A stretch of 64,000 bases of DNA, from NCBI GenBank assembly GCA_037176845.1, contig JAYKXP010000012.1, positions 372,001-436,000 of the forward strand, given 5' to 3'. A program made the translations under genes and the position numbers. The stretch comes from Paramarasmius palmivorus (lineage: Eukaryota > Basidiomycota > Agaricomycetes > Agaricales > Marasmiaceae). Below, piece after piece: positions 12,597-23,688 of this stretch. The notes under the pieces were generated by a model, which saw nothing but the letters and a program-made list of their open reading frames with translations, made no database searches and was not told the origin of the DNA. The stretch's first letter is position 1, and each line of letters opens with the position of its first letter.

Positions 12597-14340
12597 TTAA
12601 CAAGGCGAACGCACCCCGATAGGCCTGGATACATCCTGAAACATGCACGTACTATCACGACATAGACATTGTCCCTTTATCGGATCCCAGAAAGGTGTTG
12701 AACAGTTGGCTGGCACTATCGCAACGAGTAAGCAGTTGAAATGACGAAGCAAAGCAGCCTGACATACACCTGAATCTCGCTTGCTTCCCTTCCTCCACAT
12801 TCTGTGGCGGGTTAGGATTCTCCACCGTTGGTAGTGTGACCGGGCAACCATACTACACGTACGGCATCAGCTATGAGGCATTCATCCCGGAAGGATAGGC
12901 TTACACAAGTGTAGAAAGGGGACTCGCTAAATGCACAATGAGCTAATGTTCCTTCTTCGTTGGCCGGAACACCATTACAGATATTCAGGCTTGGGTTGAC
13001 AGAGGGTGTAGAGCATTTGAGCGGTTCAAATGATTCTAGCTGCGAGAGTGGCACAGGATTCTGGGCGTACGCCAACAGTTGCTCCGAAGACACAATCCAG
13101 ACTATGAAACGCATGAACAAGGATGCACGTGGAAATACAAGAACTTACCGTTTTGCTGCTCTTGAGCCCAATCAAGGAAAGCGTTGATCATGGCGATTGT
13201 ATTGTTGGATGTACGAACACCGGGGTAGGTGAGCTGTCAAAGGATATCTTGTTAGTATCGGCAATGAGACTCGGGGATCACTCACCGAGAGATGGATAGG
13301 ATGTGTATATAGCCCAATGGGCTGTCGATTGCCATTATAATGCGCGGTGAATGTTTCTTTCATGTACTCCAGAGTTGCGGTATCATTGACCTTCGGGTTA
13401 CCGTTCGCAGTATCCCTGGAGGAGTGATTAATATGAGCAGCAAATGAAGAATGAAAACACTCACAACCATGGATCCATCAAATGCGGTCCCGCGATACCT
13501 CTCTTGTCAAAGAAGGCGTACATCGGGATTTCCCAGAAGCCAGGAAGCTTCAGCTGGCCCTTGCAGGTGTCTTGAACCATAAGGCATCCATTTGCCATGC
13601 CATAGTCTAGTGTATATGGCCAGAACGCATCGCTAGCTGGATCCGTAACAGGTATTGACGACGCAGCCGATGAATCATAAGTGAAGCCAGCTTGTGCCAA
13701 TAGTCGCAGCGTGTTAGCCGTGTAATTGAGAAAGGGTGCACGGAAGCCTCGTATGGCGTTGAGAGGTATGCCAGCGAGTGCGTTGAGCGCTATCAGGTTG
13801 CCGTTGATCTCTTTGGCCGACGGATCGCCGACATGTGTCATGGTATGGTCTGCGATTTCATTCCCTGCGACATACCAATCTAAATGACAGGTATCAGCGG
13901 TAGAAGACATGAATACGGATGATGTGATTATACCGGTGACAAGCGTGTAATTGGTGTAAGCAAGGGAGGTGTAATATGTCGTTCTTGGACGACACCCATT
14001 AGGATTCTTCCTGTGCGCCAGAAACTGATTGACCGCATCCAGAGTATAAGACTGTACGGCGTCATCTGCGGTGAATACAATGAATTGCGGAACGTCTGAC
14101 TAGAGTTCAGGAGTTCACATCAGATAAATCGAGAGGTAAAAACAAAAATAGAGAACTCACAGCGTTTAGGCCCCCAGGTGGACTGGTACTTGCACAACTA
14201 CAGCTCGGAAGCTTGCATACGGTAGAATCACAATGATATCCAGCAGCTTCTGGGCTTGTTTGAGGACCAGAAACTACACCGTCCTGGCCATATACTAGCC
14301 AAGGCAGTATACACGCCAAAAGAGATACGGGGAGCAGCAT
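12597..14340 (-). CDS. Secreted chitin/polysaccharide deacetylase
   Basis: Eight exons (14161-14340, 13934-14099, 13465-13879, 13286-13415, 13149-13233, 12905-13101, 12768-12852, 12597-12709) keep frame throughout and give 456 residues. Residues 1-18 are a signal peptide (MLLPVSLLACILPWLVYG). The catalytic domain of carbohydrate esterase family 4 type shows FTADD near residue 72 (catalytic and metal Asp), HTMTH at 127-131 (metal His pair) and RGFRAPF near 162. Such enzymes remove acetyl groups from chitin, giving chitosan in the cell wall. The C-terminal part is Cys-rich (FYTC, YGCP, NCSTPFWDP, CLCRD). The protein ends without a hydrophobic GPI-type tail, so it is predicted to be released rather than wall-anchored. 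A chitinase gene lies 26 kb away. Function is confident, exact substrate is not. Confidence 0.9.
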
Positions 14341-15825
14341 GATGAAGGAATCTACCTATGGCTTCTTAGATGGGAAGAGATGGATTTCTTTCGGAAGGTA
14401 CCACCGTTGAGGTCTATAAAAGCCGTCAGCTGGGCGAGTAGATTCAGATTCGGTTCCTCGATTGAAGCACTCACATCCATTCTACGGACCAGCCTGTTGA
14501 AATTATGCACGATTCAATCACCAGCATAGCCCTTCCATATACCAGAGACGCGTTTCCATTCAAACAATGCCTGCTTTTGAGTTCAACCAGTGGGCAGATT
14601 GCGGTGAACGTCCTGCATTGAGCCCTCTGTCTTGCACCCTCGCCGCTCGGCACCCGATTCGAAACCGAGCGGATATGGGATCATCCAAGTAATACAGTTG
14701 CATGAATTGAAAGTTCTAGCGCTGTATGAACATCGACAGGATGACTGATGGAGATGGTGGTGGTTGAAAGAGGAAAGAACTAGTGTGAGAAACGCGCAGT
14801 TTTCTCCGAAAACCCCCCGCTTTCGATGCCGTTCGCCATGATGTTCGTTCACAGATTCCAAACGAGCTCCGGTATCACAATTATACCAACTCTTTTCCAG
14901 GGATTGGTTATTCCAGCGATATCGTACATCGATTGTCGAAAAAATGAACTTCAGACTCTGAGCTCGCTCCCGAATTCGGGCAACTGCTCGCTGTATAGAG
15001 TATGCAAATAGCTATTATTGAATATCATACAAAACCGAAAAGGTCACATTAAAACTAGTTTGAGCCTCTCAATGCAATAGACCATCCACTTAATCTCCTC
15101 GCCAGGCAAATGGTTCCGTTACCATTGTCCAGTTCGTTTCATCTGTGTTCGCGATCGTATTATACCGTCAATGAGAACTCACCTTCTTTATACGATTCCA
15201 CGGTCAATCAAACGTAGCAATAATGATCACTTGCCATCCACTACACGACTCGGAGTCGTTGACCATTCTTCAGGGCTGTGCTTTCGGGAATCGGGAGGCG
15301 GAAACTTACTGGCACGATGCCCGCGGAAAGTGAATAGAGGGCCGGCGGAACTTCTTGGATGGACATATGAGAGATGATTCTCAACGTATAATACAGAAAC
15401 CAAGATAGTTTGGGCCACCACAGGCTAAGGTACGTCACTAAAGCGATGAATCCTGTTCAGGGTACAATCCAGTGCCAACAAACAGTCGTGGCTTACCTTG
15501 TTGAAGGAGTCAATGGATATCCCGAATGTACTGGCAGCGGCGGAAGAAGCTACTATAGTCCAAGAGCACATGCCGATTGGTGAATGACAACTTGTGGAGG
15601 TCGGTCCGGGTGAGTAATTGAGCAATATCGAGATCTGGTCAACAATAATTTTCAAGGTTTTAGTGTGCATTCCTCAGATTCTAGGTTGAGATTTTCAGAC
15701 CATAGCTGGAGCACATATTGATGGCCGACAAGATAGCCATGTGAATGACCTAAGCACCACAGGTATACGGTGAGCAATGAATGAGAATTTACATTGAGCC
15801 ACGTAAAGTAGCAACACCTAGAATG
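14341..15825. other. Intergenic; possible relic of a membrane-protein gene (-)
   Basis: On the minus strand, about 15430 down to 15305 reads strongly hydrophobic sequence (FIALVTYLSLWWPK and YYTLRIISHMS, then SLSAGIVP before a GTAAGT donor). This resembles the late helices of the seven-helix family at 2244. An upstream stretch (15500-15580) reads SWTIVASSAAASTFG and also ends at a GTAAGC donor, but the two cannot be joined in frame. It may be a decayed membrane-protein gene. A plus-strand CTATAAAAG sits at 14413 without an obvious downstream gene. Confidence 0.3.
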
Positions 15826-17716
15826 TTAAAAGGCATACGGCTCTATCCGCCTTATACACGTTGGCTTTGGCTTCATCCATACATCTTCCTGTTCCTTCGT
15901 AGGTTTCATATGCTCCGGGATGTAGACGTCCGCGGGAGGAGGTCCACCAAAGAAAGGCCAAGTCGGGAGATAGCAATGCTCCTAGAACGAGTAATGGCAT
16001 TAGACTGGTTTTGATTACGAATCGTGACCGCGACATGACCTACTTCATCGCCACATGCAGGTCGACATCTCACCCACATACTCCAATCTAGCCAGTCCAT
16101 CAACCCTACGACGTGGCTTCTCCATGAATTGACTAGCTTCTCCTCGTCAAGGTCACCTCCACCTGTTTGGTACTTGGGTGAAATACCTGCAGCAACCCCA
16201 CGTTCCCATGATATTACCAGGACTCTGCAGATCTCCCTAGTTGTCTCGCGAACGGCCCTCAGGAGCATCCTTTCGGACCTCGTCATGCCCCGCACTAAAC
16301 TGGTAGTGTACGAGGTATGAGAAGTAGCACAGAGTTCAAAGGTAGTAGACGTTCTCGATGTGCTGTTCCCAGGATGAGTGATGTATGGCATTAGCATAAC
16401 ATCCAACTGAGTAAAAGCCTTCTTCGCCAAGACTTCGTAGCCACCCTCGGTGGGATTTGTTTCAAGAAGGTACCGCAAGGTCTCCAGCCTCGTCCCATAG
16501 CGTTTTACGATGACGTTCATCAGTGCGCTCCAATCAACTCCGCTTGCCCTCGAACTACTCCCAGGCCTAATCTCCCCCTCAACACGCTGCCTGAATGCAG
16601 CGGCATCTGCGAAATCCATACCAGGCGCTGCCGCACGATGACCCCATCTTCCGTCTGTTGCGGTAGCAGTGATTCGTGGCGTGATTAGAGAAGGAGCAAG
16701 CTCGGTATCGTACAACGTAATCATCCTTGAGAGGTCAAGCCTAACTCGAGTCTCACCAGGGAAATGATTATGCTGTGAGGTCGAATGAACCAGCTCAAAG
16801 TTCCGAAGCTTTACTTCAGACTTTGCATATGCTTCTGGGGTTCCTTCAACGTCTATCGCTGAAAAGGTTGGAGAGTTGGCAGAAGGTGGTGCTCCGTTCG
16901 CGAGACGAGTGAAAGAGACAGTTTTAAGGCCACCTGCGGAAGAAAAGTCACAGAGCATGACCTCACTACCAAAAAGACAAATTAGTACCTATCTGATCTT
17001 GGCGAAATCCGAGACACTTACAAGTCCATTTCCATCCGAACGAATCCATCCAAACGTAAACCCTTCTGTACCACCCACGTACACAACTCGGCTAGCCTTT
17101 CGCTTTCACTAAAAGCCCTATCATCCCTACCCTCGCCCCATAGCAGAAGATCCTGGGTGTCCATTGAGCCTCCACGCATCTTCACAGCGCTGCTTCCATC
17201 GAAGTATAGAATATTCAGTGGCCGAGTGGTGACCAGCGTCAGAAGCCAGCATGGATGGCTGCAGAACAGAAATGAATGTTCTGGGTCCACAGAGGTCCAG
17301 TCAGACCCATCGGGGTACTGGGAATCATGCCGTCCATGGTAGAGTAATGTACCTGTAGGTATGGTACCGGGTACCACGGCATGGCCTAAATGGCAGTATT
17401 AGTAAGGGTCAAGTGGGGAAAGCAGCGACGAACCATTGCGATAGCGTGTATTAGGCCAATTCTGCAGCAGCGAGTGCGCGGTATTAAATATCAGATGTCC
17501 AGTCGTATTTGGATGAGGCGGTATCTCGACATCCCAGGGGAGCGTTTCAAGGTTGTACTCCACACCATGAACAGGCTCGAAGGATTTTATGACGCCTGCT
17601 GGGAGGTACCACACTGCAAACAGAGCCGTATCCCGTATGGAAAGACCTCCGAAGAAAAAGACGAGGACTGTGAGCACGCCAAAGAGCTGGCATGAACGTC
17701 TTAGGACGTCGTGCAT
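15826..17716 (-). CDS. Conserved membrane-anchored fungal protein of unknown function
   Basis: Four exons (17434-17716, 17022-17385, 16044-16965, 15826-15981) join cleanly to 574 residues. The start is the first true ATG (MHDVLRRSC); it is followed by one hydrophobic segment (about residues 10-35), so the protein is probably a type II membrane or secretory-pathway protein. The body has unusually regular motifs: a luminal-looking HAVVPGTIPTGTLLYHG, then CSHPCWLLTLVTTRPLNIL, YFDGSSAVKM, DTQDLLLWGE and RMEMDFEVMLCDF. It ends PPPADVYIPEHMKP and a Cys/Arg tail. I recall proteins with these motifs in many fungi, without known function; this is memory, not a search. No enzymatic signature is evident. 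Confidence 0.82.
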
Positions 17717-19295
17717 AACGGTCACTGAAAAGGGTAGAGGTGTGTGGTAATCTCCTCAGTAATGACTGATGAATGATTATCTAGACTTTGGAGGGCGACA
17801 AAGTCCTTCCATCGGGCCGTATTGAGGCACCAGGGCTAAAACGGAAAAACGCCGGCATCAATTTTAATTGAGTTTTGAGGCATTTCGGTACTTGGATGTC
17901 ATCGAGGCCAATCACTGCGTCAAAACTGAATTCGCTCGCGTGGGATATAAACGTGTGGCGATGTAATATCTGTGAACGCTCGTTAGGTACGAATACCAGC
18001 TGACGGGTCATGATAACGCACAAAATCACGTTCATCAATGGCCAGAGCTTGGAATTGAGCGATAACCCCCTTGGCCTGGACCTGGACGCAGTAGATGACC
18101 ATGAGAACGGTAAGCTCTCCGAATGAATAGGTCATATCATTGACTCACGGAGCTTGTGCAAAGGGTCATGCCTAATTGGCACCACAGGATTAAAGAGGCA
18201 GCTTTGGAAAGCATCCTTTGGTCTTATGTGCATTGTCTTGATGAACAAAGTTGGCTGTTAGAGTCATCGCAGATTCCTTGAGCATAAACACCTACCTGGC
18301 AATCTCCGACTCTCATGATGACGGTCTCTACTGTGCCGGGTTCTAGTGCTCCAGCGATCTCCTTCAACGTGCTAAAGGAAGTTGAGGAGGAATAGCGATG
18401 TTTTCTGCCGCAGATATCTTGTTCGGCTCTTGCAATAAAACTGATGATGAATGTGAACGATACATGTAACCTTGAGCGAAGATGCACCCACGAGTGTTTC
18501 GTAGACTTGATATACACCAGGCTGAAAGTGTTGTGAATGTACGAATGCTGGGTCACCAAGGAGCTACCTGCTATTGCCAGCGTAAGAGAAAGATCATGGT
18601 AAACAGGCTAGCAGGTTCACCAAGGGTTCACCTAGTTACACTCCAATGCACAGCGTGAGGGCTTTCTCCGACCAAAAAGAACGACAGGGCAGCCTAATTT
18701 GCCACAGTATACCTGAAGAAAGTAACTTCAAGGTCATACCGGGCAACTGACAACCAGGAAGATTCTGACTTGATTCTGACTTCAGCGAGGAAAAATGACA
18801 GAGGTGAAAAAAAAAAGGCCATAGCGAGAGGTCCTAGTTCAGTAAGCCCTTTCTTCACTGAATGCGAGGGTATAAGAGAAGAGAAGACGAAAGTCGCTGA
18901 GTATGTGACCCTTGGCCGTCATTGAATTTGTTGGTTCACAGAGACGGTGGTCGGGATTGAGTTCCAGGGTCCGACAAAACCGAACACGTCACATGTTTCG
19001 ATGTATTCGGCCGACTCGGACTATGACATCAGACACGGGCGTCAACTCAAATTTTTTTTTGCATTGGACCTAGTATTTGGCATGCGAACTAATCATAAAA
19101 TTGCAGCTGGTATATACACAAAATGGCAGCCAACATGATAATGATGTACGTGAGTGCTTGTAGATATAGTACTTCTACTTGGTGATACATATGCGTAAAG
19201 ATTCCTAAGACGTTTTTTCAGATCCCTTTTCCCCATCTAGAAAAAGAGACACTACAAAGGTCTCATACCCATACCCATACTCCGACAGGACCCCC
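17717..19295. other. Intergenic, no convincing gene
   Basis: Short minus-strand open stretches exist at 17781-18038 and 18224-18559, but they show no domain and no clear exon chain. The stretch from 18600 to 19295 has a poly-A/T-rich patch near 18808 and no supported feature. Confidence 0.35.
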
Positions 19296-20470
19296 TCAAA
19301 ATCGTAGCTCCGACCGTCTTCCACGACCTAGACCACACAAAGCCAAAGCAGCCCGCATCACCTCATCATCCTGCTTCGCACCCGAAACGTCGCCAGCCCA
19401 TGTCGCCGACCTTCCAAGCTGCCGTTTCTTGAACTGCGGCGGACGCATAAGAGTACCACCAGCGCCGATACCTAAGATACCGTCGTCCTCATCGTCATCA
19501 CTAGCTGCGTACCCCTCCTTCTCTGCGATTCTTCTCCTTGCACATGCCCATTCAAGGGTGACCTTCCTCTTACCCAGCCCGAATTCGAGATATTCTTTGT
19601 CTCTCGAGGTGGCAGCGGGTGAAAAGAGGGGAGTAGGGGGTGAAGCAGGCATGATCTCGTATATCGGTCGAGCGATACCTGTACCTCGACGAGGGGTCTG
19701 TGGCGAGAACGAGGCCTCGGAGGAGATGGAAGAGAAGGAGGAGAAAGATGATTCTTGTGATGAAGGTGGTGACATGACGACGGTACTTTGGGAGAATGTT
19801 GGCGATGGTGGTGATACGGGGAAGGAAGGCAGCTCGGATCTGGATGCTACACGGTCCAGTGAAGGCCTGGGAGGTGTAACATCAGGTGCAGTTTTGGCAG
19901 GCACAGGCGCGGACGCGGACGCAGGAACGGGGTATAGCTGTAGGAAACCACTATCTGTAGGTCGTGGTGACACTGACTTCACGCTGGCAGAACGTGGCGG
20001 TGGTGAACGCGAGGTCCGTTTACCACCCCGAGAAGAATTTGTCGCGTTGAGCAGCGCTTTCCGCTGCTCGCGTGTCTGTATCTGGACCTGAGTGTGGTTG
20101 CGAGCAGCCGACTTTTGGCGTTTGTTCTGGAACCACGTTGTAACATGCTTCAGGTTCCTGCAATTGTGTCAGCACATGTAGTTTGTACAGATTAAAAATG
20201 AAAACCAATGGCGGGAAACACTCACATAACGCCAGCCTTGGACAGTGTCTCTCTCTCCTGCCTTGAAGGGTGAGGATTGTGCTTGTACATGTTCTCCAGC
20301 ATCATCAGCTGAACCGCCGTGGGTGTAAAGCGTTTCCGAGTTTCTCTTGCTCCAATACTTGAAACCGAATCGGCACTGGCACGTCGAGGACGCGTTGAGA
20401 TGGATTCTTCTATTTCAATGGTCGACATGGACGTCGAGCGAGAGAACTTTGGTGGAACTGCGTAAGACAT
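19296..20470 (-). CDS. Homeobox transcription factor
   Basis: Two exons (20226-20470 and 19296-20157) give 368 residues starting MSYAVPPKFS. The homeodomain spans about residues 44-102. It begins RKRFTPTAVQLMMLE and, across the intron, ends with the recognition helix VTTWFQNKRQ, containing the invariant W-F-x-N of helix 3. It is a typical (non-TALE) 60-residue domain, so I do not propose a mating-type HD1 protein. The remaining two thirds are low-complexity Ser/Pro/Ala-rich sequence with possible proline-directed phosphorylation sites (SPP, SPT, TPR), an acidic DDDEDD run and a basic C-terminus. It acts in the nucleus on DNA; targets are unknown. Homeobox genes in mushrooms often regulate development. 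Its upstream region carries the 10-bp array described separately. Confidence 0.9.
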
Positions 20471-20740
20471 GGCTGGTAGATGTGTAGGTAGTCTAGTCGG
20501 GTTTTCGTGGCTTCGGCCTTCTAACACGTTATGTCAGAGTCATCGACCCATGACATTGACTTGGAGCTCACCTGAATCCTAATCCGTCCTACTCCTGGTG
20601 AACTTTGGTGATACCTATCCGACGCGTCAGCACTCTAGCATGAATGATTGGGTAACACGTAGTACTCACTGTGCAATTGCCAGCTACACTTCGTTTTCGT
20701 CAGTTATTCCTCGAAAATGCCTTGTCGAGGAAGAAATGAC

Positions 20741-20850
20741 GAAAACGAGGGATAACGAGGGATAACGCAGTATCACTAGGGATCACGCGGGATTCCAACG
20801 GATTCGTAGGGATTCTCTGGGATTCCCAAGGATGAGCCGGGACGATACGG
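20741..20850. repeat. Degenerate tandem repeat with exact 10-bp period
   Basis: Eleven consecutive 10-bp units run without any insertion or deletion. Examples are GATAACGAGG, GATCACGCGG, GATTCGTAGG, GATTCTCTGG and GATGAGCCGG. GAT at positions 1-3 and GG at 9-10 are conserved while the middle varies. The block lies about 270-380 bp upstream of the homeobox start codon and could act as an array of helically phased protein-binding sites. Confidence 0.85.
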
Positions 20851-22061
20851 GGAGAGAAAGAGAAGGAAATGTGCTCCAAAAAGACCAGTCGAGAGACCTG
20901 GCAATGAGCAGGGAATACGGCGAGTTCCTAGAGGGTGAAGGAAAAGGTGAGGAAACAACCGCGGGTACGACGCGAGTTACTTAAGAGGGTAGCTGTGTGA
21001 CTTGCCGTGACGCTGAGAAACTCACCAACAATCACCACGTGGTCTCGCGCTGCGCGTCGTATCACGTGTAATCGTGTTTGCTTCCGTCCCGGAGCCGGCA
21101 CCGAAGCGACCCCGAGCCTGGAGGCAGTGTTTTTCATTTTCTGCTCAAGCGCTCTTTTGTGCTGGAACCACCATCTTGCAATAAGCGCTGCTGCCCTCCG
21201 GTAATTGCCAAAGGGTTCTTTATTCCTTTGAGTACTCATTGATCTCCTTTGTCCTGAACGTCAGTAACTCAGGCTCTTGACTGCTCATTTTGTCCGGTTC
21301 TCGTCATTACGAACGGCATTCGTAGTCGAGAGCCCTCGGCCATCTCTCTTCCTGTCGACAGCATTCTACACAGAAGCGATCATAACGAAAGCCCATCACG
21401 ATATTCAGCAACGTGTAACGACGGCGACCTTGCCCCAGGAAGCAGGTTTGACGCGAGAGACAGGCATCAAGAAACCAAACCCATGAAAGGAGATAATCTC
21501 CCCACTCAAACCCGAGCTCCACGGTTCTCTCCGGAAGGCCCAACATGAGACGAGGATCGCCGCGTCTTGTAAACTCCTTTATCATATCTAGAAAACGAAT
21601 CCTCATGGCTAGGTTGACACCATTTGCCAGCTAGATGCGACTGAAACTGTCTTTGTTTTGCGTCTATGCCCAGAGGGCATCCCCTCAAGTGATCAGCAAA
21701 TCTGATATCATAATCATGAGCGCTGAGTAGAGCGTTTCGTTTTGCTGCTGCCTGTCCGACTGACTTCTGACTTCATTACTCAGTGAATGAATACTCCAGG
21801 GGATGTGCGGAGCAATCATATGGACTAAATCCGTTCTCCGCAAAGTGTGTAGATTGAGTTGTTATGCGGCCATACGGAAAAGAGACCTATTTGGGAGCAG
21901 CTGCAAGGACAATATCGCCGGTCCAGTATGTCCATCTCTCTCGTCACAGACAGTGCTTCAGTCATTGAATTTGATCTCAATAGAAATCGTGTTCGTGACT
22001 ACGACGAATTTTCTAGTCGTACGTTTCTTTTTGTTTCGCTAACTAGAGACAGCTATGTACG
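20851..22061. other. Intergenic between divergent homeobox and peroxygenase genes
   Basis: About 1.2 kb. A minus-strand open stretch at 21307-21606 reads FTRRGDPRLMLGLPE but has no recognisable domain or partner exons, and I do not call it. The region should hold the promoters of the homeobox gene (-) and the peroxygenase gene (+). Confidence 0.35.
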
Positions 22062-22076
22062 GCCGTATAAAAACGA
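22062..22076 (+). promoter_or_regulatory. TATA region of the peroxygenase gene
   Basis: The 15-mer GCCGTATAAAAACGA contains a TATA box 65 bp upstream of the peroxygenase ATG. The identical 15-mer lies upstream of the chitinase gene at 39902-39916. Confidence 0.65.
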
Positions 22077-22130
22077 TAAATTTCAAGAATTATCTCCTCA
22101 TTACTCGAACTCGCACTTTTGCACGGAGAC

Positions 22131-23205
22131 ATGAAGTTTGCACACTTTATCATTCTCGCCGTGACTTTGGCCACGATCCCTATCGCAAACGCCGACCAAA
22201 TCCCTCTTGCTGCTCGCAGTCCTCACGACGAAATCGACTGGTCTAAATACCAGTATCAGGCCCCCAAAACAAGCGACTCTCGTGGCCCATGCCCCGGGCT
22301 TAATACGTATGTGTATTCCCCAGGTTCCCTTCAAGTCGTGACGGCTCATTCAATCCACAGTCTAGCAAACCATGGATTCCTCCCAAGAGATGGTTTAAAT
22401 GTCACCATTCCGATGGCTCTTCAGGCGTCCTTAGGTACGTTCGGTTTCACTCATATCTCATTCAAGACTCCTACTTACTACCGCACGTAGATGGATTCAA
22501 CTTTCCCTTTGAAGTATTCATCATCGCGGCTAAAGCCTCAGTGCTGACGTCCAACCTTGTGGACCAGTTTTCTCTGAACGACATTAAGCTGTGCGTCTGC
22601 CTTTTCCTGGGATTCACACTCTTCAATGATTAATGTACGTCCTGTCGCAGGCACGGTAATATCGAACATGACACTTCGCTTTCCCGTGTCGATTATGCTC
22701 TCGGTGATAACGCCATCTTCGACGAAATTATCTATGCCACACTTGCTTCCAGTAACCCCGGCGTAGATTACTATAACGCCACCTCCGCGGGTCAAGTCCA
22801 AAAGGCTCGTTTGGCACATTCCATGGAACATAATCCAAACGTTACGAACACGATCAAGGAATTTGAGATTAGGACTAGGGAGTCGATGTTTTATCTATAC
22901 GGTCTCGGCGGCGAAGCAAAAACGGGGAAGGTTCCTAAGAAGTGAGTCACTATTCCTTGCAGTCCTATCCGAGTAGGGAGCTAATGGGTCTGGAAAGGTT
23001 CGTCGACATATTCTTCCGCGAGGAACGTCTTCCATTGGAAGAAGGATGGAAGAGGCCAGGTCCTTTCCTTGACGAAAACATTGATCCCATCCTTGAAGAG
23101 ATTGCTAGAGCATCAGAGTGGACGCCGATTGAGGGGCAACGTCCCTGGCTGACACTTCTTCCTGGTGGAACAACGGATCCTGTGAGGGATGGCACAATCT
23201 TCTAG
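22131..23205 (+). CDS. Secreted heme-thiolate peroxygenase (UPO/chloroperoxidase family)
   Basis: Five exons (22131-22306, 22361-22434, 22491-22590, 22651-22941, 22998-23205) keep frame and give 282 residues, the size of the short family I-type enzymes. Residues 1-20 are a signal peptide. The proximal heme motif RGPCPGLN with Cys54 as heme ligand is followed by LANHGFLPRDG, the family hallmark. A later IEHD motif fits the Glu-His-Asp signature of short unspecific peroxygenases; assigning the catalytic acid-base pair is inference. These enzymes use hydrogen peroxide to oxygenate aromatics, alkenes and fatty acids outside the cell. Two NxT sites (DYYNATS and NPNVTNT) suggest glycosylation. The strong TATA region is shared with the chitinase gene. 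Confidence 0.92.
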
Positions 23206-23688
23206 ATGTCATGAAGACATGTCGAGGACGATGATCGCTTCTTGTCACTGCATGCATGCTTTGATTTTCATGTTCTCGGGGCTTCGATGTTGTTGTAGAG
23301 ATCAAATTCTTTTTACGCCATTCTAATATAATCAACTTCATATACGCCGACCGGTGATTTCTTGAAGCATGTGGTACGCTATGGTATGTCGGAGAATCCT
23401 CTCAAGTGCCAAAGATCTGATAGGAAAAATGGGGAATCGAGTGGGGACCTTCACTTTGATAACGAATGAACCTCCGAAGGATCGGAGACTAACCTTGCTT
23501 CCGGACGCGTTACACGCTTGTGATGTGCCCACGCATGTACTCGTTCTATTTATTCCGAGGTTCTACAGTCGTCATAGAGATAGAGAGGGAGTAGATTGAA
23601 ATGAACGAGGACAGTATCATACATACATAAAGTACATCCAAGCCGTGAGGTAAGTAGACGTTATTCCGAGAAACTCACATCCAAAAGC

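Noticed and set aside
19429..20091. Long plus-strand open frame rich in Gly/Glu
   Set aside because: It is exactly antisense to the homeobox gene and its composition mirrors the Ser/Pro-rich coding strand.
19429..20470. Mating-type HD1 homeodomain gene
   Set aside because: The homeodomain is of typical length with WFQNKR, no divergently paired second homeodomain gene lies next to it, and the flanking genes do not look like a mating-type locus.
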